From NCBI GenBank assembly GCA_030065985.1, contig JASJCM010000011.1, positions 1-64,000 on the forward strand: a stretch of DNA of 64,000 bases, read 5' to 3'. Below, piece after piece: positions 35,865-44,940 of this stretch. Both the position numbers and the translations under genes were made by a program. A model generated the notes under the pieces. The model had not been told where the DNA came from. It ran no database searches and saw nothing but the letters and a program-made list of their open reading frames with translations. Within the stretch, counting starts at the first letter, position 1, and each line of letters begins with the position of its first letter. The stretch is from Woeseiaceae bacterium. GTDB lineage: Bacteria; Pseudomonadota; Gammaproteobacteria; Steroidobacterales; Woeseiaceae.

Positions 35865-36743
35865 CTAACGGCAGAGCGTTACGTCACCGTTGAGCGTCGA
35901 TATCGTGATGCGCGCATCGCCATCGCCCTCAACGAACTCGAGCTCCCAGCCCGGCGTGTACTTGCTCGTGCGCTTCGCCTTCGGGCCGAAGCAGTTGTCA
36001 ATGTCGCCATTGAAGGTGTCGATGTCGAAGCGACCCTCGATCTCACCGACAAACTCGACGTCCACGCTGCCATTGACCGTTTCGGCCTTGAGCCGGCCGC
36101 CGTCGCGAAGTTCAGACTGGAACAGGATCTCGCCGTTGACCGTGTTCATGTTGACACGATCGAACGCGCCCTCATCGATGATGATGTCACCGCTGACCGA
36201 CTCGGCCGCGATGGTGCCCGCGACACGGAACAGCGTAACGTCGCCCGACACCGAGTTAGCACGTGTTTCGGCTTCCTTGCGATCGCCGTTAACCTCGACG
36301 TCGCCACTGACTGCTGCAGCGGTTATGTCGGCGGAAACGTCCTCGGCATCGATGTCGCCGCTGACCGTATTGAGCTTCTGATCGCCCAGGACCTCATCGA
36401 CCTCGATGTCGGCGCTGACCGTCCCGACGTCCAGGGAGCTCTGCTCGGGGATCTGAATGTAGAGATCGCTCGCGATTCCGCGACTGCTCCGCTTTGGCGC
36501 CTTTACCTTAACCGTGATCTTGTCGCCGCTGCGTTCGAAGATCAGCTTCTCGACGTTGCGGCCCAGCTCACCGGTCACATTGACCTGGTCACGCGACCAG
36601 CCCTTCACCGTGATCGATCCCGAGATATTCGAGACATCGACATGGCCATCCGGTGCTGCGTCGAGTGTGCGATCGACTTCTTCCGCCATGGCCGGCATTG
36701 CCAGCGCGGCTCCCAACAGAAGAATTGCATTGAGTCTCTTCAT
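35865..36743 (-). CDS. Exported DUF4097 beta-repeat protein
   Basis: This 292-residue protein has a signal peptide (about 1-20, ending AMAEE). The body is built of short beta repeats of the form D(V/I)..VSGD(V/I) (LNTVSGDIDAEDVSADITAAAVSGDVEVNG; AETVNGSVDVEF; IDTFNGDIDNCFG). This is a DUF4097 right-handed beta-helix. Such proteins are common downstream of ECF sigma factors. It lies 11 bases after the anti-sigma-like gene, in the same operon. Extracytoplasmic function is unknown. Confidence 0.85.
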   Translation of the reverse strand: MKRLNAILLLGAALAMPAMAEEVDRTLDAAPDGHVDVSNISGSITVKGWSRDQVNVTGELGRNVEKLIFERSGDKITVKVKAPKRSSRGIASDLYIQIPEQSSLDVGTVSADIEVDEVLGDQKLNTVSGDIDAEDVSADITAAAVSGDVEVNGDRKEAETRANSVSGDVTLFRVAGTIAAESVSGDIIIDEGAFDRVNMNTVNGEILFQSELRDGGRLKAETVNGSVDVEFVGEIEGRFDIDTFNGDIDNCFGPKAKRTSKYTPGWELEFVEGDGDARITISTLNGDVTLCR

Positions 36744-36754
36744 CTTGCTTCTCT

Positions 36755-37306
36755 CTAGATGTCGTTCCGTGTCATGACGTTGCGCGTCAGTCCGCCCACG
36801 CGGCGCAGCAGCGTCAGTTCCTCGCGATACGCTCTTGACAGTTTCTGCTGCAGCACGACATTGTCCGGCTGCTCTGCAAGCGCTGCGTTGATGTCAACGA
36901 TCGCGTTGTGAATAAGGTCAAGGTTGGCCTGGATGTCAGCGCGGGCCTCCGGTGACAGGCGGTCCATCTCTGCATCGAGTTCGGCGCGCAACCCGTTACG
37001 GGCTTCCTGGAATTCCGGGCCCAGGTTGTAGTCGGTACCGAACGACGCCTGCTCGAAAACCAGTTCGGGCGAGACCTGGGTGACGGGCCCACCACTGTCC
37101 GACGTCAGGATATAGGTGATGCCCGACGATGCGCCAACCAGCAGCACGACGGCCGCCGCCTGCGCCAGCATCGGGGTCCAGCGGGAACGCCGTGGCGCCG
37201 GCTCAATCGCCTCGGCGATGCCTGGCCACAGGTCATGCTCAGGGCTGATCTCGGTAGAGAGCTGCCGCGCTGCGCGATTCAGTTTGTCGTCAAATGTTTC
37301 GGTCAT
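36755..37306 (-). CDS. Membrane anti-sigma-like protein
   Basis: This 183-residue protein has a short cytosolic N-terminus (about 1-42, with DLWPGIAEAIEPAPRRSRW), one transmembrane helix (about 45-66), and a helical periplasmic domain (about 80-183). It lacks the cysteine-rich zf-HC2 motif of classical anti-sigma factors. Position, topology and 4-base overlap with the sigma gene argue that it holds or releases the sigma factor; this is inference. Confidence 0.75.
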   Translation of the reverse strand: MTETFDDKLNRAARQLSTEISPEHDLWPGIAEAIEPAPRRSRWTPMLAQAAAVVLLVGASSGITYILTSDSGGPVTQVSPELVFEQASFGTDYNLGPEFQEARNGLRAELDAEMDRLSPEARADIQANLDLIHNAIVDINAALAEQPDNVVLQQKLSRAYREELTLLRRVGGLTRNVMTRNDI

Positions 37307-37860
37307 ACCTCAAATCCCTGCTCTTCCAGTTGTTGCGCCAGCAGCTTCCTTGCGCGGTGCAGTTGTGCCTTGCTCGTTCCTGTCGCGATGCCGAGCATCG
37401 CTGCCGCCTCGTCGTGGCTGTAGCCGTACACGGCGTGCAGGACGAAGACATGGCGCGCTCCTTCGGGTAATCGGTCAACGGCCTGTGCCAGGTCACGCAG
37501 CTCACCCGAATCTCCGGTCTCGAGCGCGGCCGGGCGTGTATCGGCGACGGCCTGGATGCGATCCTGCTCGCGCTTGGACTTTCTTATCCGGCCAAGAACG
37601 GCGTTGACGGCGATGCGGTGTAACCAGGTCGAAAACGCGCTGTCACCACGGAACCGGTCAAGCTTGTTCCAGGCCTGGATGAACGCCTCCTGCGTGCAGT
37701 CCTCGGCCTCGCTGACGTTGCCCGTCATTCGCAGGCAAAGTCCGTAAACCTTGTCTACGTGCACCCGATAAAGGGCCTCGAACGCTCGCGCGTCCGACCG
37801 CTTTGCGCGACGTATGAGTACGTCTTCTTCAGCGACTATGTCTGCAGTGGCGGATGCCAT
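37303..37860 (-). CDS. ECF RNA polymerase sigma factor
   Basis: ATG 37860 is preferred; an in-frame start 45 bases upstream is possible and neither has a strong ribosome site. The 185-residue protein has sigma region 2 (ALYRVHVDKVYGLCLRMTGNVSEAEDCTQEAFIQAWNKLDRFRGDSAFSTWLHRIAVN) and region 4 (LPEGARHVFVLHAVYGYSHDEAAAMLGIATGTSKAQLHRARKLL). It redirects RNA polymerase to a specific promoter set, probably including its own operon, with the anti-sigma-like and DUF4097 genes downstream. Confidence 0.93.
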   Translation of the reverse strand: MASATADIVAEEDVLIRRAKRSDARAFEALYRVHVDKVYGLCLRMTGNVSEAEDCTQEAFIQAWNKLDRFRGDSAFSTWLHRIAVNAVLGRIRKSKREQDRIQAVADTRPAALETGDSGELRDLAQAVDRLPEGARHVFVLHAVYGYSHDEAAAMLGIATGTSKAQLHRARKLLAQQLEEQGFEV

Positions 37861-38020
37861 GGACTGACTATAGTCGCTGCCGGTTGCGGTCAAAAGCGCT
37901 GCCAATCGGCTGTTCTCCCTCTATCTTGTTCTTTGGATGCCCGTCGGGCGCCGAGGGTTTACAAATCTACCGCACAAACGGTAAAAAAAACCCTTAAGCA
38001 ACTGTGTTTGTTTGCGATTC

Positions 38021-38029
38021 TGGTATTAT
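38021..38029 (+). promoter_or_regulatory. Extended -10 promoter candidate
   Basis: TGGTATTAT fits an extended -10 (TGn plus TATTAT), about 110 bases ahead of the GGDEF-EAL gene. No good -35 is seen, as is common for extended -10 promoters. The rest of 37861-38140 shows nothing I can name. Confidence 0.35.
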
Positions 38030-38140
38030 CCGACCAGCCGTAAATAACAACGAAAGCAATTCATGGCACAAACCTGCCCGCTACCAGCCCCGCTTTTCGG
38101 TACCACGGGCAAGTTGCCTCTTCCAGGAACGGCTCTTTAG

Positions 38141-40249
38141 ATGTCGGGGCATTCGATTCTTTATCTCGGCCGTGGTGAATTCGCCGCCGACTACCTGTCC
38201 GAACTCGAAACGCTGCCATGCTGCACTTATCTGTCGCGTAGCAACACGCTCGAGCTTCCCGAAGACGCGTCCTACGTTGTCGATCTGGTGCTGCTTGAGA
38301 TAGGGCCGCTGATCACGCAGTCCGGCCAGTCGCTTGCAGAACTGATCCAGTCACTCGATCCCTACCCTGTGGTTGCGCTGACGCAGAAGGAACATGAGCA
38401 CCGCGGGATCGCCGCGATCAATGCGGGCGCCCAGGGCTATATCTGCGTCGACGACATTACCGTTGAAGGCCAGGAAGCCGTTTTCGACCATGCCGTGCAG
38501 CGCAGCCGACTCCAGCATCGCCTGTCGGACACAGATGTCACCGTTCTGTCGATTCTGCGCAGCATCAACGACGGCGTCATCGTTGTCGATGAAGTCGGTC
38601 ATGTCCTCGACATCAACCCGGCGGCGCGTTCGATTCTCGGGATCGGTCCACGCATGCAGCCCGACCCGACGTGGGAGCAGACGTTCTGCTGCATCGACGG
38701 CGAAGGAAAGAGTTACCCGAATGCGCACGATCTGCCGCTTGTGCGCGCCCGCAGCGGCGAGAAGTTTGCCAACCAGGTTGCGATCTACCGCAAGCCAGAA
38801 CAGCCCGATACCGTGCTCAGCATCAACGGCCAGGGACTCTATGACGGCAATCGCGAACTGATCGGCGGCGTTGTCACATTCCGCGACATCACCGAAATCA
38901 CGCACCGGACACAGCTACTCGAGAAACGCGCGCAGTTCGACGAACTCACCGGTATCGCAAACCGCGGCCTGTTTCTGGAGCAGCTGTCGCGCGCCATGGG
39001 CCGCAGCCAGCGCAAGAAAGCGCCGCTCGCAGCTTTGTTCATCGACCTGGATCGTTTCAAGTCGGTCAACGATACGCTCGGGCACGACACGGGCGATGCC
39101 GTACTGTGCGACGTCGCGAAGCGCCTGAAGAAAAACGTGCGCATCGGCGATTTCGTCGGGCGCTGGGGCGGCGACGAGTTCGTCGTCTGCCTGGAGGACT
39201 TCGGCGAAGCCGGCAATGCGGCAGCCGCAGCACAAAAACTCCTGCTCGTACTGTCCGAGAAGTACCACGTGGGTAACGCCGAGGTGTACGCGACGCCGAG
39301 CATTGGCATCGCGCTGTATCCCGAGTCTGGCGATACGGCCGAGCGCATGGTCAAGGCCGCCGACATCGCGATGTACGAAGCAAAGAAACGCGGCGGCGGA
39401 CGCTTCCAGTACTACTCACCCGCGCTCAACACCAAGCTCGCGCAGCGAGAGGAACTCGAGGTTGGGCTGCGTCATGCCCTCGTCCGTGATGAGTTCGTGC
39501 TCCACTACCAGCCGCGCATCGATATTTCCTCGGGCCGCCTGATCGGTCTCGAAGCTCTGCTGCGCTGGCAGCACCCGCGATTCGGATTGCTGCCGCCCGG
39601 ACGCTTCCTGCCGATCCTGGAAAGCTCAGGCCTCATTCATTCCGCCGGCGAGTGGGTTGTCGAGACGGCGTGCCGACAGCTTGCCGGCTGGCAGCGGCGT
39701 TTCGAACTGCCGGATCTGTCGATGGCGATCAACCTGTCGCATCAGCAGCTGTTGCACGGCCGCCTCGTCGAGGTCGTCAAGAAAGCACTCAAGGACAACG
39801 CGCTCGACCCGGGCTGCGTCGAGTTCGAGATTGGCGACAGCGATCTCGTCACCAAACGTAGCACCGAGCTCGATACGCTCAAGGGCCTGCGTCGCCTTGG
39901 CGTGCGCCTGTCACTCGATCACTTCGGTACCCGCGACGTGTCGTTCGAGTCGCTCGACAATGGTTTCATCGACAGTTTCGTGCTCGACCAGCAGCTGATC
40001 GCGGACATCATGGAGAACGACAGTCACCAGCGCATCGTTCGCGCCGCGATTGCGATGGCGCAGGGACTCGATATCGAAGTTGCCGCTGAAGGCGTCGAAA
40101 CCGTGACGCAGCTCGAGTTTCTGAAGAGCTGCAACTGCGACCTCGCTCAGGGTTTCCTGATCAGCCGGCCGATGCAACCCGAGAAGGTCTCGGCGGTGCT
40201 GCGCAGCGAGATTGCCGGCACGTCATTGCTGGGTCGGGGTATGCCCTAG
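38141..40249 (+). CDS. REC-like/PAS/GGDEF protein with degenerate EAL
   Basis: This 702-residue cytosolic protein has an N-terminal receiver-like fold (about 1-125), a PAS domain (about 140-255; SINDGVIVVDEVGHVLDINPAARSILG), GGDEF (about 265-430) and EAL (about 445-695). GGDEF is intact (RWGGDEF near 341-347) with inhibitory site RIGD, so cyclase activity is likely. The EAL domain keeps EALLRW and AEGVET, but the metal motif DDFGTG reads DHFGTR, the LKID lysine is valine (FVLD) and the xTE motif is FEIGDS. Phosphodiesterase activity is therefore probably lost; the domain may bind c-di-GMP instead. It overlaps the convergent DUF2007 gene by 4 bases. Confidence 0.9.
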   Translation: MSGHSILYLGRGEFAADYLSELETLPCCTYLSRSNTLELPEDASYVVDLVLLEIGPLITQSGQSLAELIQSLDPYPVVALTQKEHEHRGIAAINAGAQGYICVDDITVEGQEAVFDHAVQRSRLQHRLSDTDVTVLSILRSINDGVIVVDEVGHVLDINPAARSILGIGPRMQPDPTWEQTFCCIDGEGKSYPNAHDLPLVRARSGEKFANQVAIYRKPEQPDTVLSINGQGLYDGNRELIGGVVTFRDITEITHRTQLLEKRAQFDELTGIANRGLFLEQLSRAMGRSQRKKAPLAALFIDLDRFKSVNDTLGHDTGDAVLCDVAKRLKKNVRIGDFVGRWGGDEFVVCLEDFGEAGNAAAAAQKLLLVLSEKYHVGNAEVYATPSIGIALYPESGDTAERMVKAADIAMYEAKKRGGGRFQYYSPALNTKLAQREELEVGLRHALVRDEFVLHYQPRIDISSGRLIGLEALLRWQHPRFGLLPPGRFLPILESSGLIHSAGEWVVETACRQLAGWQRRFELPDLSMAINLSHQQLLHGRLVEVVKKALKDNALDPGCVEFEIGDSDLVTKRSTELDTLKGLRRLGVRLSLDHFGTRDVSFESLDNGFIDSFVLDQQLIADIMENDSHQRIVRAAIAMAQGLDIEVAAEGVETVTQLEFLKSCNCDLAQGFLISRPMQPEKVSAVLRSEIAGTSLLGRGMP

Positions 40250-40557
40250 TCGCTATCGATTGAATACCCGCAGTTCCAGCAGGCGCCGAACTGCCCTTCG
40301 TTCTCCTCACCGCATCCCGGACATTTCCAGGAGTCAGCCGGGCTTTCTGCGTCGGCGGCTTTGATCAGCTGCAGTGCGCGGTCGTAGTCGAGATCGTTGA
40401 TCACCCAGAGCTGCGGCCACGTTTCGAAGAAGGGTACCTCACCCATGATCGAACCCAGGTGCTGGTTGCGCACCTCGGTGTGAATCCCCTCCGATGCGAG
40501 CAGATTCTTGTAGTGATTGATCGTGATCAGCGATTCCGCAGAAGTCAGCTTCTTCAT
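40246..40557 (-). CDS. DUF2007 protein with zinc ribbon
   Basis: This 103-residue protein has an N-terminal DUF2007 domain (about 1-70; LITINHYKNLLASEGIHTEVRNQHLGSIMGEVPF...PQLWVINDLDYDRAL). It ends with a C-terminal zinc ribbon with CPGC and CWNC pairs (about 79-98). Its start overlaps the trpA stop as ATGA, so it is the last gene of the trp operon. DUF2007 proteins are called putative signal transducers without firm evidence. The link to tryptophan synthesis may be positional only. Confidence 0.85.
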   Translation of the reverse strand: MKKLTSAESLITINHYKNLLASEGIHTEVRNQHLGSIMGEVPFFETWPQLWVINDLDYDRALQLIKAADAESPADSWKCPGCGEENEGQFGACWNCGYSIDSD

Positions 40558-41327
40558 GCGCCGAGCAGGGCCCTCAGAAACGGTCGTGGATCTTCGCCCT
40601 TCTCGAGCACTTCCACAAGCGCAGAGCCGACGATTGCGCCCGCCGCATGCGCGCCGACGTTAGCGACGTCCTGCGCCTCGCGGATGCCGAAGCCGGCACA
40701 AACCGGAATGCGCGAGATGTCGGAAACCTTGTCGAGGTAGTCGGTCAGGTCCGCCGGCAGGCCGACGTCACCACCCGTAATACCGGTGATCGTCACCGCG
40801 TAGACAAAACCGCGCGATGCATCGCACAGCGTCTCTAGCCGATCGTCGGGTGTCGCCGGTGTAACGAGCTGGATCAAACCCAACCCCCTGGCCTCGAGCG
40901 CGGCGCGAATGTCATCCGACTCCTCAAACGGCAGGTCAGGCACGATGAATCCGCAAACCCCCGTTTCGAGCGCACGCTCGGCGAGTTCGTCATAACCGAA
41001 CGCGAGCAGCGGATTCAGGTAGGACATCATGACGAGCGGCGTATCGAGTTCGTCTTTTGCACTTTCGAGCTGGTCGAAGATCCACTTCAGGCTCACACCT
41101 TTTTGCAGCGCCTCGAAGCTCGATCGCTGGATCGTCATGCCGTCGGCCATCGGGTCGGAGAACGGGATGCCGAGCTCCACTACATCGCCAACCTCTGCAA
41201 CGGCTTGCAGCGTCTCGACGAACGTGTCGGGGCTCGGGTATCCGGCCGTGACAAACGGCACAAGACCTGGACGGCCGGCTTCGTTAGCCGCTCTGATTGC
41301 TGTCGCTATACGTTCATGCGCTGGCAT
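40554..41327 (-). CDS. trpA: Tryptophan synthase alpha subunit
   Basis: This 257-residue protein cleaves indole-3-glycerol phosphate to indole, which passes to TrpB. Family landmarks are LVPFVTAGYPSPDTF (about 22-36), VVELGIPFSDPMADGMTIQ with the catalytic glutamate and aspartate region (about 50-70), and GFVYAVTITGITGG. Its start overlaps the end of trpB by 14 bases. Confidence 0.97.
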   Translation of the reverse strand: MPAHERIATAIRAANEAGRPGLVPFVTAGYPSPDTFVETLQAVAEVGDVVELGIPFSDPMADGMTIQRSSFEALQKGVSLKWIFDQLESAKDELDTPLVMMSYLNPLLAFGYDELAERALETGVCGFIVPDLPFEESDDIRAALEARGLGLIQLVTPATPDDRLETLCDASRGFVYAVTITGITGGDVGLPADLTDYLDKVSDISRIPVCAGFGIREAQDVANVGAHAAGAIVGSALVEVLEKGEDPRPFLRALLGA

Positions 41328-42567
41328 GGGTGCGAATCCTTGCAGGGTACTTGGTCAATGTCGGCATGTCCTTGTCACCGCGGCCAGAATTACCGATCAG
41401 GATCTTCGAGCCGGGGTTCTCTTTGGCATACTGCTTCGCCGCGGCAAAGGCGTGCGAGGTTTCGAGCGCGGTGAGAATACCCTCGGCCGCACACAGTTCC
41501 TCGAGCGCCTCGAGCGCCTCATCGTCTTCGGCCGAGATGTACTTGACGCGCCCCGTTGCCTGCAGCAGCGCATGCTCGGGACCAACGCCCGAGTAATCGA
41601 GCCCGGCGGAGATCGAATGCGTTTCCTGCACCTGGCCGTCGTCATCTTGCAGAATCATCGTGTACGACCCTTGCAAGACGCCGGGCGTGCCGGTCGCGAG
41701 TGTCGCGGCGTTCTGGCCGAGGCCGCTGCCGGTACCTCCCGCTTCGACACCGATCAGCTCGATGTCATCGCCGAGCAGCGGGTAGAACAAACCGATCGCG
41801 TTCGAGCCGCCACCGACGCAGGCGAATGCAGCATCGGGCAAGGCACCCGCCTGGTCGAGCATTTGCTGACGCGATTCCTCGCCAATCACCGACTGCAGTT
41901 CGCGCACCAGGTATGGGTAGGGGTGTGCGCCTACAGCAGAACCAAGCAGGTAGTAGATGCCGTTAGGATCGGTAACCCAGGTACGCAGCGCTTCGTCGAT
42001 TGCTGCTCGCAGTGTCTTGTCGCCGCTCTCGACTGCAACGCATTCGGCACCGAGGCGATGCATGCGATCGACATTGGGTGCCTGCCGTTCGATGTCGACC
42101 GCACCCATGTAAACCGTGCACGGCAACCCGACTCTGGCGCAGGCCGCTGCCGAAGCAACACCATGCTGGCCCGCACCGGTCTCGGCGATAACGCGCTCCG
42201 CGCCGAGGCGTTTCGCGAGCAGCGCCTGGCCGATCGCGTTGTTGATCTTGTGTGCGCCCGTGTGCGCGAGATCTTCGCGTTTGAGCCAGACCTCGGCGCC
42301 CCAGGCTTCCGACAGCCGCGGCGCAAACGTGAGTGCGGTCGGCCGACCGACCCACTCGCGCAGTTCCTTGCGGTACTCGGCCTGGAAGGACTCGTCGTGC
42401 AGGTGTTCTTTCACGCCCTCCTCGAGCCGCTCGAACGCGGGCACGAGCGTCTCAGGCACGTAGCGGCCGCCGAATGGTCCAAAGCGGCCGCGGCTGTCCG
42501 GCAGCTCGCCCCGTATCGCCGCGTCGAGAAGCTGGCTCGCTTCATCCTGTTGCAGCAGTGCACTCAT
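41314..42567 (-). CDS. trpB: Tryptophan synthase beta subunit
   Basis: This 417-residue PLP enzyme joins indole and serine to make tryptophan. It shows GRFGPFGGRYVPETLVP near the start and the PLP lysine in KREDLAHTGAHKINNA (lysine near 103). VIAETGAGQHGVA and the glycine-rich phosphate site CVGGGSNAIG (about 235) are also present. It overlaps trpF by 4 bases upstream and trpA downstream. Confidence 0.97.
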   Translation of the reverse strand: MSALLQQDEASQLLDAAIRGELPDSRGRFGPFGGRYVPETLVPAFERLEEGVKEHLHDESFQAEYRKELREWVGRPTALTFAPRLSEAWGAEVWLKREDLAHTGAHKINNAIGQALLAKRLGAERVIAETGAGQHGVASAAACARVGLPCTVYMGAVDIERQAPNVDRMHRLGAECVAVESGDKTLRAAIDEALRTWVTDPNGIYYLLGSAVGAHPYPYLVRELQSVIGEESRQQMLDQAGALPDAAFACVGGGSNAIGLFYPLLGDDIELIGVEAGGTGSGLGQNAATLATGTPGVLQGSYTMILQDDDGQVQETHSISAGLDYSGVGPEHALLQATGRVKYISAEDDEALEALEELCAAEGILTALETSHAFAAAKQYAKENPGSKILIGNSGRGDKDMPTLTKYPARIRTHASA

Positions 42568-43151
42568 AGGTCTGTCTCCGCGGCTTTTGCCGCTGTGATG
42601 AATTTGCTAATCAGCTCCGGGTCCTTCTCACCGGGCGCCGACTCGACAGCGCTCGACACATCGACGCCGAACGGTCTCACCGTCGTAACCGCTGCTCCGA
42701 CATTGGCCGCGCTGAGCCCGCCGGCAAGGATCATATAGCCATGGCGTGCGAGCACCGCCGCTCGCGTCCAGTCGACGGTCTCGCCCTGGCCGCTCTTCGC
42801 ACCTTCGTAAACGTAGGTGCCGGTCATCGGCGGTTCCACGCCACCTTCACGATAGACGGGCCAGCGGCCGACGTACTCGGGAACGTCGAGCGCCGCAAAG
42901 TCCTCAGCATCCGTCTGCAGGATGTCAGGGCCAAAACCGAGCAGCACGGACTGCCACTCCTCGTTCGTCGGGTGCAGCATGACGGCAACACGCTTGACGT
43001 CCTTCGGGACGTCCCGGGTGATTTTCGTGGCGTGGCCGGGATCGACGCGGCGCACCGATTCCGCGAACACGCAGCCGATCGCATCTGCACCTGCAGCCAC
43101 TGCCGCATCGACATGCTCCTTGTTGCTGAGACCGCAGATCTTCACGAACAT
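42564..43151 (-). CDS. trpF: Phosphoribosylanthranilate isomerase
   Basis: The start is ATG 43151 (MFVKICGLSNKEHVDAA), as the family begins here; the open frame further upstream lies within trpC. The 195-residue TIM barrel has the catalytic cysteine in KICGL and the general-acid aspartate near the VDVSSAVES end. The phosphate loop is LAGGLSAANV. It overlaps trpC by 10 bases, and TrpC and TrpF are separate proteins, unlike the E. coli fusion. Confidence 0.95.
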   Translation of the reverse strand: MFVKICGLSNKEHVDAAVAAGADAIGCVFAESVRRVDPGHATKITRDVPKDVKRVAVMLHPTNEEWQSVLLGFGPDILQTDAEDFAALDVPEYVGRWPVYREGGVEPPMTGTYVYEGAKSGQGETVDWTRAAVLARHGYMILAGGLSAANVGAAVTTVRPFGVDVSSAVESAPGEKDPELISKFITAAKAAETDL

Positions 43152-43921
43152 GCCGCCGCTCCCGCTTCTCGCATGTGCCTGATGAGGCCCGCCGGATCCT
43201 CGCTGCGCATCAGCGCCGTGCCAACCAGTGCCATCGAGTAACCCCAACCCATGACACGCGCCGCGTCGGCGGCGACTCGCAAACCGCTCTCCGCGACGCA
43301 GGTCGCATCAGGCAAATGCGGTGCAAGGTTCTGCAGGCGACCGGTATCGACTTCGAGTGTGCGCAGGTTGCGAGTGTTGACGCCGATCAGCAGCTGGCCG
43401 TCGCCGTCCATGAACTGTGCAGACCGCTTGAGGTCTTCCTTGTCGAACGATTCGAGCAGCACAAACATGCCATGCTCGAACGCGCAGTCGAGCATTGCGC
43501 GTAGCTTGTCATCGTCGAGCATCGTCGTAATCAGGAGGACACCGCTTGCACCCGCGGCGCGAGCCTCGAGCACCTGGACGGGATCGACGAGAAAATCCTT
43601 GCGCATGACCGGCGTGCCGGGCACAGCGGCAACAACTTCTTCGAGATGTGCGAGTTCGCCATCGAACCGGCTCGGCTCGGTCAGCACCGAAATCGCGGCG
43701 GCACCGCCGGATGCGTAAGCGTGAGCGCGCACAACGCGGTCGCTGTCACCTTGCGCAAGATCGCCCTCAGCAGGTGAGCGTTCTTTTATTTCTGCAATGA
43801 TCTCGAACGCGCCGAGCGACAACGGCACCACGGGCCTGTCAAAATCTGCGTCGGTGAACGTGCGGGCGGCAGCCGCCCTCTCGGCGCTGCTGTTCGCCAT
43901 GCCTTGCAGGAAGTCGCTCAT
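43142..43921 (-). CDS. trpC: Indole-3-glycerol phosphate synthase
   Basis: This 259-residue TIM barrel has the family motifs IIAEIKERSPAEGDL (about 42, catalytic lysine) and ISVLTEPSRFDGELAHLE. VMRKDFLVDPVQVLEARAAGA (catalytic lysine) and IGVNTRNLRTLEVD are also present. It converts carboxyphenylaminodeoxyribulose phosphate to indole glycerol phosphate. It starts in a one-base overlap with the trpD stop. Confidence 0.96.
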   Translation of the reverse strand: MSDFLQGMANSSAERAAAARTFTDADFDRPVVPLSLGAFEIIAEIKERSPAEGDLAQGDSDRVVRAHAYASGGAAAISVLTEPSRFDGELAHLEEVVAAVPGTPVMRKDFLVDPVQVLEARAAGASGVLLITTMLDDDKLRAMLDCAFEHGMFVLLESFDKEDLKRSAQFMDGDGQLLIGVNTRNLRTLEVDTGRLQNLAPHLPDATCVAESGLRVAADAARVMGWGYSMALVGTALMRSEDPAGLIRHMREAGAAACS

Positions 43922-44940
43922 CAGCCCGAAAAATGCGCCTTCAGTTTGTCGAGGAACGCAGCAGCGCGGCCATCGTCGATCGCAGCGGTCGCCTGGGCGA
44001 CGCCATCTTTGGCGTCTACTGCGAGCCCCTGCACCTCGAGTACCAGTGAGGTCCCCATAAGCAGTGCATCGCGATGCGGGCCTTTGTCTTCGCCCGTAAA
44101 CACGCGCACGAGCTCCTGTGCATTGTGCTCGGCATCACCACCCGCGAGATCTTCAGGGGCGCAGCGCGCCAGGCCGTAGTCTTCGGGCGTGCGCTTCGAC
44201 TCAGTCACATCGCCCGGCGTCGCATCGTAGAGCCAGAACTCGCCTGCCGGTGTCGCCTCATCCCAGCCGGGCTCGCCATGCACGACGAATGCGCGCTCGA
44301 TGTCGAGTCCGGCAAGCGCTTCCGCCATGAGCTTTGCCATATCTCGGCTAAATGCGCCGATGAGCTGGTACGGAGTCGACGCCGGGTTGGTCAGCGGCCC
44401 GAGGATATTGAATACAGTGCGGACGCCCATCGCGCCGCGTACGGGCATGACCGATTTCATGGCCGGGTGGTAAGCGGGTGCGAACAGGAAGGTGAAACTC
44501 GTTGCCCGCAGACAGTCGACGGCTTCCTTTTCATGCAGCGGCAGCGGCATGCCGAGACACTCAAGCATGTCGGCACTGCCAGACTTGCTCGAGATCGAAC
44601 GATTGCCGTGTTTGACCACGCGTGAGCCACAGGCCGCAGCCAGCAGCCCGGTGCCGGTCGACAGGTTCAGGCTGCCAGAGCCATCACCACCGGTGCCCAC
44701 TGTGTCCACGGTCGGCGCACCGTCCGGAATGTCGAGGTGTACCGCGACTTCGCGCATCGCTCGCGCAAAACCGCGAATCTCGTCGGCAGTTTCGCCCTTG
44801 GCGCGCAGGCCAGCCAGCAGGGCGCCCGCAAACGCCGGATCGAGGTCGCCTGCCGCGAACTGGCACATCAGGTCATAGGCCTGTTGCTCGCCGATGTCGT
44901 TGCCCTGCAGCAGGCTATCGAGTAGCGCACTGTTGCTCAT
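43921..44940 (-). CDS. trpD: Anthranilate phosphoribosyltransferase
   Basis: This 339-residue enzyme transfers phosphoribose to anthranilate. Visible motifs are the PRPP/metal site VDTVGTGGDGSGSLNLST (about 79-96), VVKHGNRSISSKSGSADMLECLG, and FLFAPAYHPAMKSVMPVRGAMGVRTVFNILGPLTNP. It overlaps trpG upstream by 4 bases (ATGA). Confidence 0.97.
   Translation of the reverse strand: MSNSALLDSLLQGNDIGEQQAYDLMCQFAAGDLDPAFAGALLAGLRAKGETADEIRGFARAMREVAVHLDIPDGAPTVDTVGTGGDGSGSLNLSTGTGLLAAACGSRVVKHGNRSISSKSGSADMLECLGMPLPLHEKEAVDCLRATSFTFLFAPAYHPAMKSVMPVRGAMGVRTVFNILGPLTNPASTPYQLIGAFSRDMAKLMAEALAGLDIERAFVVHGEPGWDEATPAGEFWLYDATPGDVTESKRTPEDYGLARCAPEDLAGGDAEHNAQELVRVFTGEDKGPHRDALLMGTSLVLEVQGLAVDAKDGVAQATAAIDDGRAAAFLDKLKAHFSG

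Noticed and set aside
35256-36758. 500-residue + strand open frame
   Set aside because: It is antisense to AsmA and DUF4097, and crosses their terminator. The composition (many R, D, V) is typical of a complementary-strand shadow in GC-rich DNA.
41029-42738. 569-residue + strand open frame
   Set aside because: It lies antisense across trpA, trpB and trpF, which are unmistakable; no domain is recognisable.
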